A DNA stretch of 39,238 nt from Candidatus Alloscybalousia intestinigallinarum. GTDB taxonomy: Bacteria > Bacillota_I > Bacilli_A > RF39 > UBA660. The stretch lies in the NCBI GenBank assembly GCA_018716115.1, contig DVKF01000037.1:1-39238 (forward strand), given 5' to 3'. Below, piece by piece: positions 23,729-31,007 of this stretch. The stretch's first letter is position 1; every line of letters starts with the position of its first letter. Below the pieces are notes generated by a model that was not told the DNA's origin, searched no databases, and saw only the letters and a list, made by a program, of their open reading frames with translations. Made by a program: the position numbers and the translations under genes.

Positions 23729-24853
23729 ATGAAATTAAAAAAATTCAAGTGGTATAAAAGTTTACTTGTATGTCTATTCTTTTTAATGATAATTAGTATC
23801 ATTACGATTCATAGTGCCCAGACTTATTTATCAGCTAATCTTGGTAACCTCGCCCTCAAACAGCTTTTTTGGTATGGAATAGGATTAATTATCATTCTAG
23901 TTATCATCAAAATTGGAAATGAAAAAATCTATAAATCGGCTTGGATTATTTATTTTTTAGGCAATTTTCTATTACTATTACTACTCTTCATCGCTCCACC
24001 AATCAACAACAGTAAATGTTGGTTTATCATTCCCGGAATCGGATCATTTCAACCCAGTGAATTTATGAAAATATTTTTAATGATTATCGTAAGTGTCATT
24101 GTTGCTAAAGAAAGCACCAAGAAAAAAAGTATTCGCGAAGAATTATTTTTGATTGGCAAAATTTTCCTATTATTTTTACTACCAAGTCTGCTTACTTTTT
24201 TAGAGCCAGATACAGGTGTCGTCATTATTTATTTTATCATCTGCTTAGCCATTCTTTTTGTATCAGGAATCAGGAAAGGTTGGTTTATCCTAGCTGGTGG
24301 CATTCTTGTTATTGGCATTGGTGGTTTCCTATATCTTTATTTTTGTCAACAAAAACTTTTCGTCGATTTATTGGGTACTGATTTATTTTATCGGATTGAT
24401 CGATTACTAGATTGGAAAAATGGAACAGGAATGCAATTAGAAAACTCGCTAACGGCTATCGGTTCAGCTGGACTATGGGGACACGGCTATAATCAAACAC
24501 CTATTTATTTTCCCGAATCTGGTACAGACTTTATTTTTGCCGTCTATGCCTCTAACTTTGGTCTAATTGGTTCTCTAGTATTAATTGGTTTACTATTCTA
24601 TTTTGATTATTGTCTTTTAAAACTAGCTAGAAGTATCAAAAACAATACCGACAAATTCATGTTAATTGGAATTAGTAGTATGTTGATTTTTCAACAATTT
24701 CAAAATATCGCCATGACTTTAGGACTCATGCCAATTACCGGAATCACGCTACCTTTTATCAGCTATGGCGGCTCTTCTCTTCTATCCTATATGATTCTGT
24801 TAGGTATCGTCTTTAATATCTATAATGACAACAAGAAAAGTGTCAATTTTTAA
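23729..24853 (+). CDS. SEDS glycosyltransferase, RodA-like
   Basis: The 374-aa protein with about 10 helices is the second SEDS family member: CWFIIPGIGSFQPSEFMKI, FLEPDTGVVII, AIGSAGLWGHGY, FPESGTDFIFAVYASNFGL and GITLPFISYGGSS. The GHGY form and lack of the FtsW KYLYLPEAH block favour RodA or a spore-specific SEDS protein over FtsW; next to coat genes a SpoVE-like role is possible. The start at 23729 is chosen for GAGGG upstream. It is divergent from the CotO-like gene with 83 bp between. Confidence 0.78.
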   Translation: MKLKKFKWYKSLLVCLFFLMIISIITIHSAQTYLSANLGNLALKQLFWYGIGLIIILVIIKIGNEKIYKSAWIIYFLGNFLLLLLLFIAPPINNSKCWFIIPGIGSFQPSEFMKIFLMIIVSVIVAKESTKKKSIREELFLIGKIFLLFLLPSLLTFLEPDTGVVIIYFIICLAILFVSGIRKGWFILAGGILVIGIGGFLYLYFCQQKLFVDLLGTDLFYRIDRLLDWKNGTGMQLENSLTAIGSAGLWGHGYNQTPIYFPESGTDFIFAVYASNFGLIGSLVLIGLLFYFDYCLLKLARSIKNNTDKFMLIGISSMLIFQQFQNIAMTLGLMPITGITLPFISYGGSSLLSYMILLGIVFNIYNDNKKSVNF

Positions 24854-24918
24854 CTTCTCTATAAACAATTTTTCTAAAAAGAATTCCCTCACCAATCGAC
24901 AAAAATCACAACTTTATC

Positions 24919-24947
24919 TTGCACCCACTAAAAAGATATGATAAAAT
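24919..24947 (+). promoter_or_regulatory. Promoter of tRNA-Glu
   Basis: TTGCAC and TAAAAT spaced 17 bp, ending 20 bp before the tRNA. Confidence 0.6.
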
Positions 24948-24967
24948 GAAGAAGGTTCAATGAAATT

Positions 24968-25044
24968 GGTCTGTTGGTGAAGTGGCTTAACACACCACCC
25001 TCTCAAGGTGGCATTCACGGGTCCGAATCCCGTACAGATCACCA
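24968..25044 (+). tRNA. tRNA-Glu (anticodon CTC)
   Basis: Full cloverleaf: acceptor GGTCTGT/ACAGATC (one G-T pair), anticodon arm CCACC-CTCTCAA-GGTGG giving CTC (reads GAG), T arm CGGGT...CCCG, encoded CCA. The sequence is close to Firmicute tRNA-Glu but with C rather than T at anticodon position 34. Confidence 0.92.
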
Positions 25045-25110
25045 AATTAGGATTAAGTTTTTTTAACTGGAATATAGAGGATATCGGAAAACCGATATTT
25101 TTTTGTTTAC
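25017..25110. repeat. Direct repeat copy 1: tRNA-Glu 3' end plus terminator
   Basis: From the T arm of tRNA-Glu through CCA, ATTAGGATTAAG, AACTGGAATATAGAGG and the terminator hairpin ATATCGG/CCGATAT (25081-25104). It recurs about 94 bp later with differences confined to homopolymer lengths and a shortened T loop. Confidence 0.85.
25081..25104 (+). terminator. Terminator of tRNA-Glu
   Basis: 7-bp stem ATATCGG/CCGATAT, AAAA loop, seven Ts. A second copy follows at 25174-25196. Confidence 0.85.
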
Positions 25111-25114
25111 TATA

Positions 25115-25203
25115 ACGGGTAGCCCGTACAGATCACCAAATTAGGATTAAGTTTTTTAACTGGAATATAGAGGATATCGGAAAAACCGATATTTTTGTTG
25201 TTT
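25115..25203. repeat. Direct repeat copy 2: truncated tRNA-Glu 3' end plus terminator
   Basis: Starts ACGGGT, skips most of the T loop, then CCCGTACAGATCACCA and the same downstream sequence with the hairpin ATATCGG/CCGATAT (25174-25192) and T run. It lacks the 5' two thirds of the tRNA, so it is not a tRNA gene. Confidence 0.85.
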
Positions 25204-25296
25204 ATTATGACTAAAACATAGACGACTATCAGGAACTTGTATTTTTTGACATTATATATACTGTTGACAAAATAACAATTAAAAACATTGTAATTA

Positions 25297-25305
25297 TGAT
25301 ATAAT
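25297..25305 (+). promoter_or_regulatory. Extended -10 promoter of the fic operon
   Basis: TGATATAAT about 60 bp before the fic ATG. TTGACA occurs at 25264-25269 but is too far for this -10. ACAAT/ATTGT arms at 25275-25291 could be an operator. Confidence 0.5.
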
Positions 25306-25366
25306 GGTAATGAAAAAACTACATTTTAATTTACATTCAACTTATCCATGATATTAGGAGGCATAC

Positions 25367-26167
25367 ATGTTAGATAGAATATTTGATTTAGCTAAAATTC
25401 AAAATAAAATTGCTAGTTTTAGTGAACCATTAAAAAAACAATACTATAACTATTTAATTGATGAATTTGGAACCCTATTCACTTTTCACTCTAACCGTAT
25501 CGAAGGAACTAATATGACTTTAACTTTAAATGATACGATAGAAATTCTAAATCATACTTATAATTTAACAACCGTAGTAGACAAAACTAAGCAAAGAGAA
25601 ATCAACGAAACAATAAATCATCAAAATGCTTTTAAGTATATTTTCGAAATATTAAATAAAAAGATAGACCTTATTACTATAATCAAAAATTTACACCAAA
25701 TCATCGGTAACGGTATTATAGAAAATGCTGGAAACTATAAAGAACATGAAAATTATTTAGTTAATAGTAATGGCAACGAAATAAATTTTACCCTACCCTC
25801 TCTCGTAACCAGTAAAATGAATGAGTTAAAACAAAAATATGAAAATGAGTGGCAAGAATTAACTGTATTTGAGCGTGCCGTAAGACTACACATGGCAATT
25901 ATTAATATTCATCCATTTAGTGACGGAAATGGTCGCGTAGCAAGACTCATTATGAATTACGAATTAATTAAAAATAATTATCCACCAATCAATATTAATG
26001 AAAGTCAAAAATTATCTTATTATTCTATTATTGAAGAAATCAATGTTAATACAGATTATCAAAATAGTCCATTAGAAATTGGTGACATTAAGCTGTTTAA
26101 TGAAACAATTCAACAACTATCTATTATGACATTTAAAAACATGCAAAAATATTTTGAAAATAAATAA
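25367..26167 (+). CDS. Fic-domain AMPylase (class II, self-inhibited)
   Basis: The 266-aa enzyme transfers AMP or another phosphate-linked group to a hydroxyl of a target protein. The Fic motif HPFSDGNGRVAR (about 182-193) is intact with catalytic His. Upstream, SNRIEGT (residues 42-48) is the S/T-x-x-x-E-G/N inhibitory motif whose Glu46 would block ATP, placing it in class II with the inhibitory helix before the Fic core, so no separate antitoxin is needed. RBS AGGAGG is 6 bp upstream of the ATG. It is followed after 25 bp by an unknown gene and then a glycosyltransferase, probably one operon. Target unknown. Confidence 0.9.
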   Translation: MLDRIFDLAKIQNKIASFSEPLKKQYYNYLIDEFGTLFTFHSNRIEGTNMTLTLNDTIEILNHTYNLTTVVDKTKQREINETINHQNAFKYIFEILNKKIDLITIIKNLHQIIGNGIIENAGNYKEHENYLVNSNGNEINFTLPSLVTSKMNELKQKYENEWQELTVFERAVRLHMAIINIHPFSDGNGRVARLIMNYELIKNNYPPININESQKLSYYSIIEEINVNTDYQNSPLEIGDIKLFNETIQQLSIMTFKNMQKYFENK

Positions 26168-26192
26168 TACTGTGATAAAAAAGGAGAATATC

Positions 26193-26690
26193 ATGTTAAA
26201 CGATTACATATATCTAGTCATTAGTCCAGATGGTGAAAAAAGATTCATTAAAAGAAATGACCTTTACAATAATCACTATGAATATTTACAAGACTTTTCA
26301 AAGCAAGATGACTATTTACGAAGCCATTCCTTTGGACTAACTTTTTCTTTAAATGACTTACAAACTAATCTTTTATTTTTTCAAGAACTAGCATCAGAAA
26401 ACAATATTATTATCGAAAACTATAAAATTCGTTCTTTTGAAAAAGTATCTACTATTACTATTTATTTACCTAATCAGACAACAAGAAAACAGGAAAAAAG
26501 CATTTCTACTTACGATGATGAATTAAAAACAACAGAATTTATTTTTTTAGAATCATACGACATGGATGAAAATAAATTTCAAGATATTCATACTGACCAC
26601 AGTGGAAAATCGACTACAGAAGTACTACACTCTTATTTAAAAAATCATCAACAAGAAGAATTCAATTACTCAACAAAAACACACAAATAG
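26193..26690 (+). CDS. Hypothetical protein in the fic operon
   Basis: The 165-aa soluble, acidic protein starts MLNDYIYLVISPDGEKRFI. No transmembrane segment, signal or family motif is recognised. The start at 26193 is chosen for AAGGAG; an in-frame upstream ATG overlaps fic without one. It lies 25 bp after fic and 13 bp before the glycosyltransferase gene. It might be a partner or substrate of Fic; that is guesswork from position. Confidence 0.6.
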   Translation: MLNDYIYLVISPDGEKRFIKRNDLYNNHYEYLQDFSKQDDYLRSHSFGLTFSLNDLQTNLLFFQELASENNIIIENYKIRSFEKVSTITIYLPNQTTRKQEKSISTYDDELKTTEFIFLESYDMDENKFQDIHTDHSGKSTTEVLHSYLKNHQQEEFNYSTKTHK

Positions 26691-26703
26691 AAAAGAGGAA
26701 ACT

Positions 26704-27714
26704 ATGAAAGTATTATTATATGCCGAAGGACTAAAAACAATTGGAAAAAGTGGTTTAGGAAAAGCCATTAAACATCAAATGACTGCTTTAGAGGATGAAC
26801 ATATTCCTTACACACTAGATCCAAAAGAAGATTATGATATCTTACACATTAACACTTGGTTTTTAAAATCCTACTTTTTCGCAAAAAAAGCAAAGAAAAA
26901 AGGGAAAAAAATTGTCTACCATGCCCATTCGACAGAAGAAGATTATAAAAATGGTTTTATTCTCGCAAAACAAACTTCTAAACTCATCAAATGGTGGTTA
27001 ATTAAGTGCTATTCTTTAGGGGATATTATTGTCACTCCCACTACTTATTCAAAAAAATTATTACAGAACTACAAAGGACTAGAAAATAAAAAAATAGTAG
27101 TGATTTCTAACGGAATTGATCTTAGCTTCTTCAAAAAAGATAAAACTTTAGGAGAAAATTTTAGAAAGAAATATCATTACACCAAAGAAGATAAAGTAAT
27201 TGTAGGAATTGGGTTATACATTGAAAGAAAAGGAATTGTTGACTTCGTAGAACTCGCTAAACGCCTACCGGAATATCAATTTATCTGGTTTGGCTACAGT
27301 CCTCTAGCAGCAGCTACTGCCCCAGTAAAAAAAGCAGTCCATACAAAACTAGATAACTTAACTTGGGCAGGATATGTCGAAAGAGAAACTATTAGAGAAG
27401 CATTAAATGGTTGTGACCTTTATCTCTTCCCTACTCTAGAAGAAACTGAAGGAATTCCAATTATTGAAGCTTGTGCATGTAAAACGAATGCCCTAATTCG
27501 GGATATTCCTATTTTTGAAGATTGGTTCCAAGACGGTGTCAATATGTACAAAGCCAAAACACTGGATGAGTTCGAAGATAAAATCAGAAAAATAATAACT
27601 GGAAAACTACCATCATTAGTAGAGAAAGCTTATCCTTTAGCCAAAGAAAAAGACATCAAAAATGTCGGTAAAAAACTAAAACAAGTCTATACTGAAGTAT
27701 TAAAAGAAAAATAA
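26704..27714 (+). CDS. GT4 glycosyltransferase, CpoA/glycolipid-synthase-like
   Basis: The 336-aa GT-B enzyme has an N-terminal Rossmann part (GKSGLGKAIKHQMTAL, DILHINTW, VYHAHSTEEDYKNG) and a C-terminal nucleotide-sugar domain (VISNGIDLSFF, GIGLYIERKGIVDFVELAKR, LFPTLEETEGIPIIEACAC) with the GT4 E-x7-E pattern. The line KSGLGKAIKHQ and HAHSTEED recall pneumococcal CpoA-type diglycosyl-diacylglycerol synthases, suggesting a role in membrane glycolipid or lipoteichoic-acid anchor synthesis; the acceptor is inference. RBS AGAGGAAA. It is the last gene of the fic operon and has its own terminator. Confidence 0.82.
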   Translation: MKVLLYAEGLKTIGKSGLGKAIKHQMTALEDEHIPYTLDPKEDYDILHINTWFLKSYFFAKKAKKKGKKIVYHAHSTEEDYKNGFILAKQTSKLIKWWLIKCYSLGDIIVTPTTYSKKLLQNYKGLENKKIVVISNGIDLSFFKKDKTLGENFRKKYHYTKEDKVIVGIGLYIERKGIVDFVELAKRLPEYQFIWFGYSPLAAATAPVKKAVHTKLDNLTWAGYVERETIREALNGCDLYLFPTLEETEGIPIIEACACKTNALIRDIPIFEDWFQDGVNMYKAKTLDEFEDKIRKIITGKLPSLVEKAYPLAKEKDIKNVGKKLKQVYTEVLKEK

Positions 27715-27750
27715 ATACAGGCGTGAAACTTATTCACTACCTGTATTTTT
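27713..27750. terminator. Terminator between the glycosyltransferase and AI-2E-family genes
   Basis: AAATACAGG/CCTGTATTT outer stem with inner GTGAA/TTCAC; T run on plus and A-rich 5' side for the converging minus gene. Confidence 0.8.
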
Positions 27751-28880
27751 TATACCCGAATATTTTTTTCCATTAACCGTTCGTTAGTTTCGTTCTTAAT
27801 AATTGCATAAATAATAGAGGCTAGTGGAAGACCGATGATCATTCCGACAATTCCCATTAAACTACCACCTAAAATTACCGCTAATAGAGTCCACATACTA
27901 GATAATCCAACAGATTTACCAACTACTTTAGGATAGATAAAGTTGTTTTCGATTTGTTGAATTACTTGGAAAATAATAATAAACAAAATCGCTTTAATTG
28001 GGCTAGTAACTGCGATTAAAACGGCGCCAATTACCATAGCAATCATTGCACCAAACATAGGAATGAGTGCAGTAATTGAGATTAAAACAGAAATAATTAA
28101 CGCATAAGGGAAACCGAGTAAACTAAGTACTGCAAAGAAAATACATCCTAATATAACCGCTTCCACGCACTGCCCTGAAATAAATTTTGAAAAAGTCTGA
28201 TTCGCTAAACGAGCCATCTCAATCACCTTGTCGGCATGTTTTTTCTTGCCATAAGCATACATTAACTTCTTACTACCAATAACTAATTGCTCTTTTTGAT
28301 TAAGCATATATATTGCAAATACAATCGCAGTAAATACAGTAAATAATCCAGACACCAAACTACTGACAAAATTTAAAGAACCATTAATAACATGATTTAA
28401 AACCGTAACCACGATATCATTAAAATTCGTTCCATTAGCTTCAAAAGCCGTTTCGATTTGCTTCTGAATATCTGGATAATCATCTGCAAGCTTTAATGCC
28501 CAATCACGTACATCATTAATTACTTGAGGAATATTAGAAATCAACAATCGTATATTTTCAATCAATTCAGGAATAAGTAAAAAGGAAATAGCGACAATAA
28601 CAGCAAAAAAGATCAATAATGCTAAAGTAATAGAAACTGTCCGAACCGGAAAGTGAATCTTTCTCCTTTTCCATTTCTTTTTGATGAAATTTTCAATTTT
28701 TGTCATGGGAATATTCAAAATAAAAGCAATAATACCACCCAAGATAAAAGGAAATAATAGTCGAAAAAAGCGATGAATAAAACTTCCTACCCCATCAAGA
28801 TTATTCAATAACCAATAAAAACCGACCCCAAAAGCAATAATACCAACAATCTTTTGGATATTTTCTTTATTTAACTCCAT
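27750..28880 (-). CDS. AI-2E/PerM-family membrane transporter
   Basis: The 376-aa protein has the family layout: two N-terminal helices, one at about 65-90, a soluble region at about 95-160, then five helices with FISGQCVEAVILGCIFF, ALIPMFGAMIAM, QIENNFIYPKVVGKSVGL and LGGSLMGIVGMIIGLPLAS. The family includes AI-2 exporter TqsA and Na+/H+ antiporters such as YtvI-like proteins; substrate cannot be told. ATG with GGAGGG upstream. Single gene. Confidence 0.85.
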   Translation of the reverse strand: MELNKENIQKIVGIIAFGVGFYWLLNNLDGVGSFIHRFFRLLFPFILGGIIAFILNIPMTKIENFIKKKWKRRKIHFPVRTVSITLALLIFFAVIVAISFLLIPELIENIRLLISNIPQVINDVRDWALKLADDYPDIQKQIETAFEANGTNFNDIVVTVLNHVINGSLNFVSSLVSGLFTVFTAIVFAIYMLNQKEQLVIGSKKLMYAYGKKKHADKVIEMARLANQTFSKFISGQCVEAVILGCIFFAVLSLLGFPYALIISVLISITALIPMFGAMIAMVIGAVLIAVTSPIKAILFIIIFQVIQQIENNFIYPKVVGKSVGLSSMWTLLAVILGGSLMGIVGMIIGLPLASIIYAIIKNETNERLMEKNIRV

Positions 28881-28937
28881 AATACCCTCCTCTTGATATT
28901 TTCATTATAACGCACATTTGAAGTTTTTGAAAGAAAA

Positions 28938-28964
28938 AACAGTATGACTTCTTCTCATACTGTT
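28938..28964 (-). terminator. Terminator of gltX
   Basis: AACAGTATGA/TCATACTGTT stem, 7-nt loop, followed on the minus strand by TTTTTTC; overlaps the gltX stop codon. Confidence 0.8.
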
Positions 28965-30615
28965 ACATAAATTTTTGAAATCTTGCTTTTATTCGTTCTT
29001 TTCCAAGTAAAGATAAAAGAACATACAAGTCAGGTGTCATACTACTTGTCGTTAAAGCAACCCGAATTACTGTTGAAACATCCGCAACACTTCCTGGATA
29101 TAACTCAGGATTTTGGCGATAAGCTTTCATATCAGTAGTATAACCAAGCTCAGTAGATAACTGTTTAATCTTTTCAAACCATGTATCTTTATCATCATGT
29201 TCATCAAAGTATTTATCAAGATAAGTAGATAGAATCTTCGCAATTTCAGCTTTGTCTTGTATTTTACCAAAATCATAGGTTAAATCCCCTGTAAAATACT
29301 CATCGTACATATACCATACTTGAGATTTTACCTTAGAGAAAGATTCATAATCCTTACGAGGTTTCTTTTGTTCACGTTCAATATTAAAGATAGCTTTTGA
29401 ATAGTCAGGATATTTCTCTAATATTTCCGCAAATTCATGATCGAACTCTTTAGCCCAAGTTAAACATCCTTGATAAACTTCTTCTGCAGTTAGGCGACTA
29501 ATATAATTTCTAGAAATATTAAGTAGTTTTTCTAAATCGAATAATGTTCCACTGACACTCATCTTTTTAAAATCAAAACGGAAATCATCGATACCAAGCG
29601 TTGGATTTTGTTCCCACCACGCTTCAAAATTAGAGTTCGCTGTCGTCATCAAATAAAGTTTAACGGCTTCTACTGGAATTCCTTGTTCATGATAATAGCT
29701 AACGGCGGCTTCAGGATCCTTTCTTTTAGAAAGTTTTCTTCTAGTTCCATCCTCATCGATTTTCATCACCACACCTAAATGAGCATATTTAGGAGGCTTA
29801 AATCCTAATACTTGAAATAATTGAAGATGAACAGGAACGGAAGAAATCCATTCTTCACCACGAATAACATGAGTCGTATGCATCAAATGATCATCAATAG
29901 CGTGAGCAAAATGATATAAAGGTAAGCCATCACTCTTAATGAGAACAATATCCATATCATTTTCTGGAAACTCAATTTTTCCTCTCACTAAATCCTGATA
30001 ACTAACTTTTTTGCGGAAATCACCAGGCGATTTTAATCTAACGATAAACTTATCCCCACGACGAATTCTCTCCGCTCTTTCTTCATTAGTAAGAAAACGA
30101 CATTTCGCATAGCTACCATAGATTCCGATTCTTTCTTTATTTAATTCCTGCATTTTTCTTGTCTCATCTAATTCTTCTTGCGTACAAAAACAAGGATAAG
30201 CGAGACCTCTTTCGACTAACGACTTGGCATAGGTACGGTAAATTTCTCTTCTCTTACTTTGAATATAAGGTCCATAAGCACCAATCTCTTCAGTTTCAGA
30301 AATTACACCTTCATCAATTTGAATATCAAAATTTTTTAAATCATCGATAATTCCTTGAATGCCATTTTCTACTGTACGTGCCCCATCAGTATCCTCAATT
30401 CTTAAATAAAATACCCCATTAGTATCCTTAGGTAATTTTTGAGCAATAAATGCTGAACGCAAACTTCCCATATGCACAAACCCCGTAGGACTTGGCGCAA
30501 ACCTAGAAACGATTGCCCCTTCTGGTAAATTCCGCTCTGGATACAACTTTTCATAATACTCTACATCATGAACAACATCGGGAAACATCAATTCTGCTAA
30601 TTCTTTATCTGTCAT
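28963..30615 (-). CDS. gltX: Glutamate--tRNA ligase
   Basis: The 550-aa class I synthetase charges tRNA with Glu. HIGH motif is SPTGFVHMGSL and KMSKS motif is RRKLSKRKD; other family blocks are LRIEDTDGART, GPYIQSKRREIY and VIRGEEWISSVPVH. It is longer than the usual 480 aa, with an N-terminal extension of about 40 residues (DKELAELMFPDV), the form found in some low-GC Firmicutes. The start at 30615 is chosen for AAAGGTGAAG upstream; a start seven codons earlier has no site. In this lineage GluRS may also make Glu-tRNA-Gln; no gatCAB is in the window. tRNA-Gln lies just upstream on the same strand. Confidence 0.95.
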   Translation of the reverse strand: MTDKELAELMFPDVVHDVEYYEKLYPERNLPEGAIVSRFAPSPTGFVHMGSLRSAFIAQKLPKDTNGVFYLRIEDTDGARTVENGIQGIIDDLKNFDIQIDEGVISETEEIGAYGPYIQSKRREIYRTYAKSLVERGLAYPCFCTQEELDETRKMQELNKERIGIYGSYAKCRFLTNEERAERIRRGDKFIVRLKSPGDFRKKVSYQDLVRGKIEFPENDMDIVLIKSDGLPLYHFAHAIDDHLMHTTHVIRGEEWISSVPVHLQLFQVLGFKPPKYAHLGVVMKIDEDGTRRKLSKRKDPEAAVSYYHEQGIPVEAVKLYLMTTANSNFEAWWEQNPTLGIDDFRFDFKKMSVSGTLFDLEKLLNISRNYISRLTAEEVYQGCLTWAKEFDHEFAEILEKYPDYSKAIFNIEREQKKPRKDYESFSKVKSQVWYMYDEYFTGDLTYDFGKIQDKAEIAKILSTYLDKYFDEHDDKDTWFEKIKQLSTELGYTTDMKAYRQNPELYPGSVADVSTVIRVALTTSSMTPDLYVLLSLLGKERIKARFQKFM

Positions 30616-30689
30616 CTTCTTCACCTTTTCCTTCATTAACTAAGCTTATTTTATCCCATTTTCTAATAGAAAACAAGAAAATTTATCAA

Positions 30690-30713
30690 AAAGAAAACCC
30701 TTATTACTAAGGG
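30690..30713 (-). terminator. Terminator of tRNA-Gln
   Basis: CCCTTA/TAAGGG stem, 4-nt loop, followed on the minus strand by TTTTCTTTTT. Confidence 0.7.
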
Positions 30714-30724
30714 ATCATAACTAT

Positions 30725-30799
30725 TGGCTGCCCCAGCTAGATTCGAACTAGCGCATAATAGATTCAGAGTCTACTGCCTTACCGCTTGGCTATGGGGCA
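30725..30799 (-). tRNA. tRNA-Gln (anticodon CTG)
   Basis: Minus-strand cloverleaf: acceptor TGCCCCA/TGGGGCA, D arm GCC...GGC, anticodon arm GTAGA-CTCTGAA-TCTAT giving CTG (reads CAG), T arm GCTAG-TTCGAAT-CTAGC, discriminator G, encoded CCA. Confidence 0.94.
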
Positions 30800-30937
30800 A
30801 TCACAAGTAACATAATATCATAATCCATTAGAAATTTCAATTGTTTTTCCTAAAAACAAGTAATTTAAAAATCGTATTTTTCTGGCATCAATTATTTTGG
30901 GCTTTCCTTTTTGCTTATGAGTTAGATACTCACAGAA

Positions 30938-30970
30938 AAACTTCGCTTCCCTATTTAAGAAGCGAAGTTT
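30938..30970 (-). terminator. Terminator of the large membrane-anchored protein gene
   Basis: 11-bp stem AACTTCGCTTC/GAAGCGAAGTT with a 9-nt loop and a short T run on the minus strand. Confidence 0.8.
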
Positions 30971-31007
30971 CCATCACAGTATCACTCTTTTTATTGAAAT
31001 TTTTTCA

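Noticed and set aside
25115-25203. Second tRNA-Glu gene
   Set aside because: Only the 3' part (acceptor strand, CCA and part of the T arm) is duplicated; D and anticodon arms are absent.
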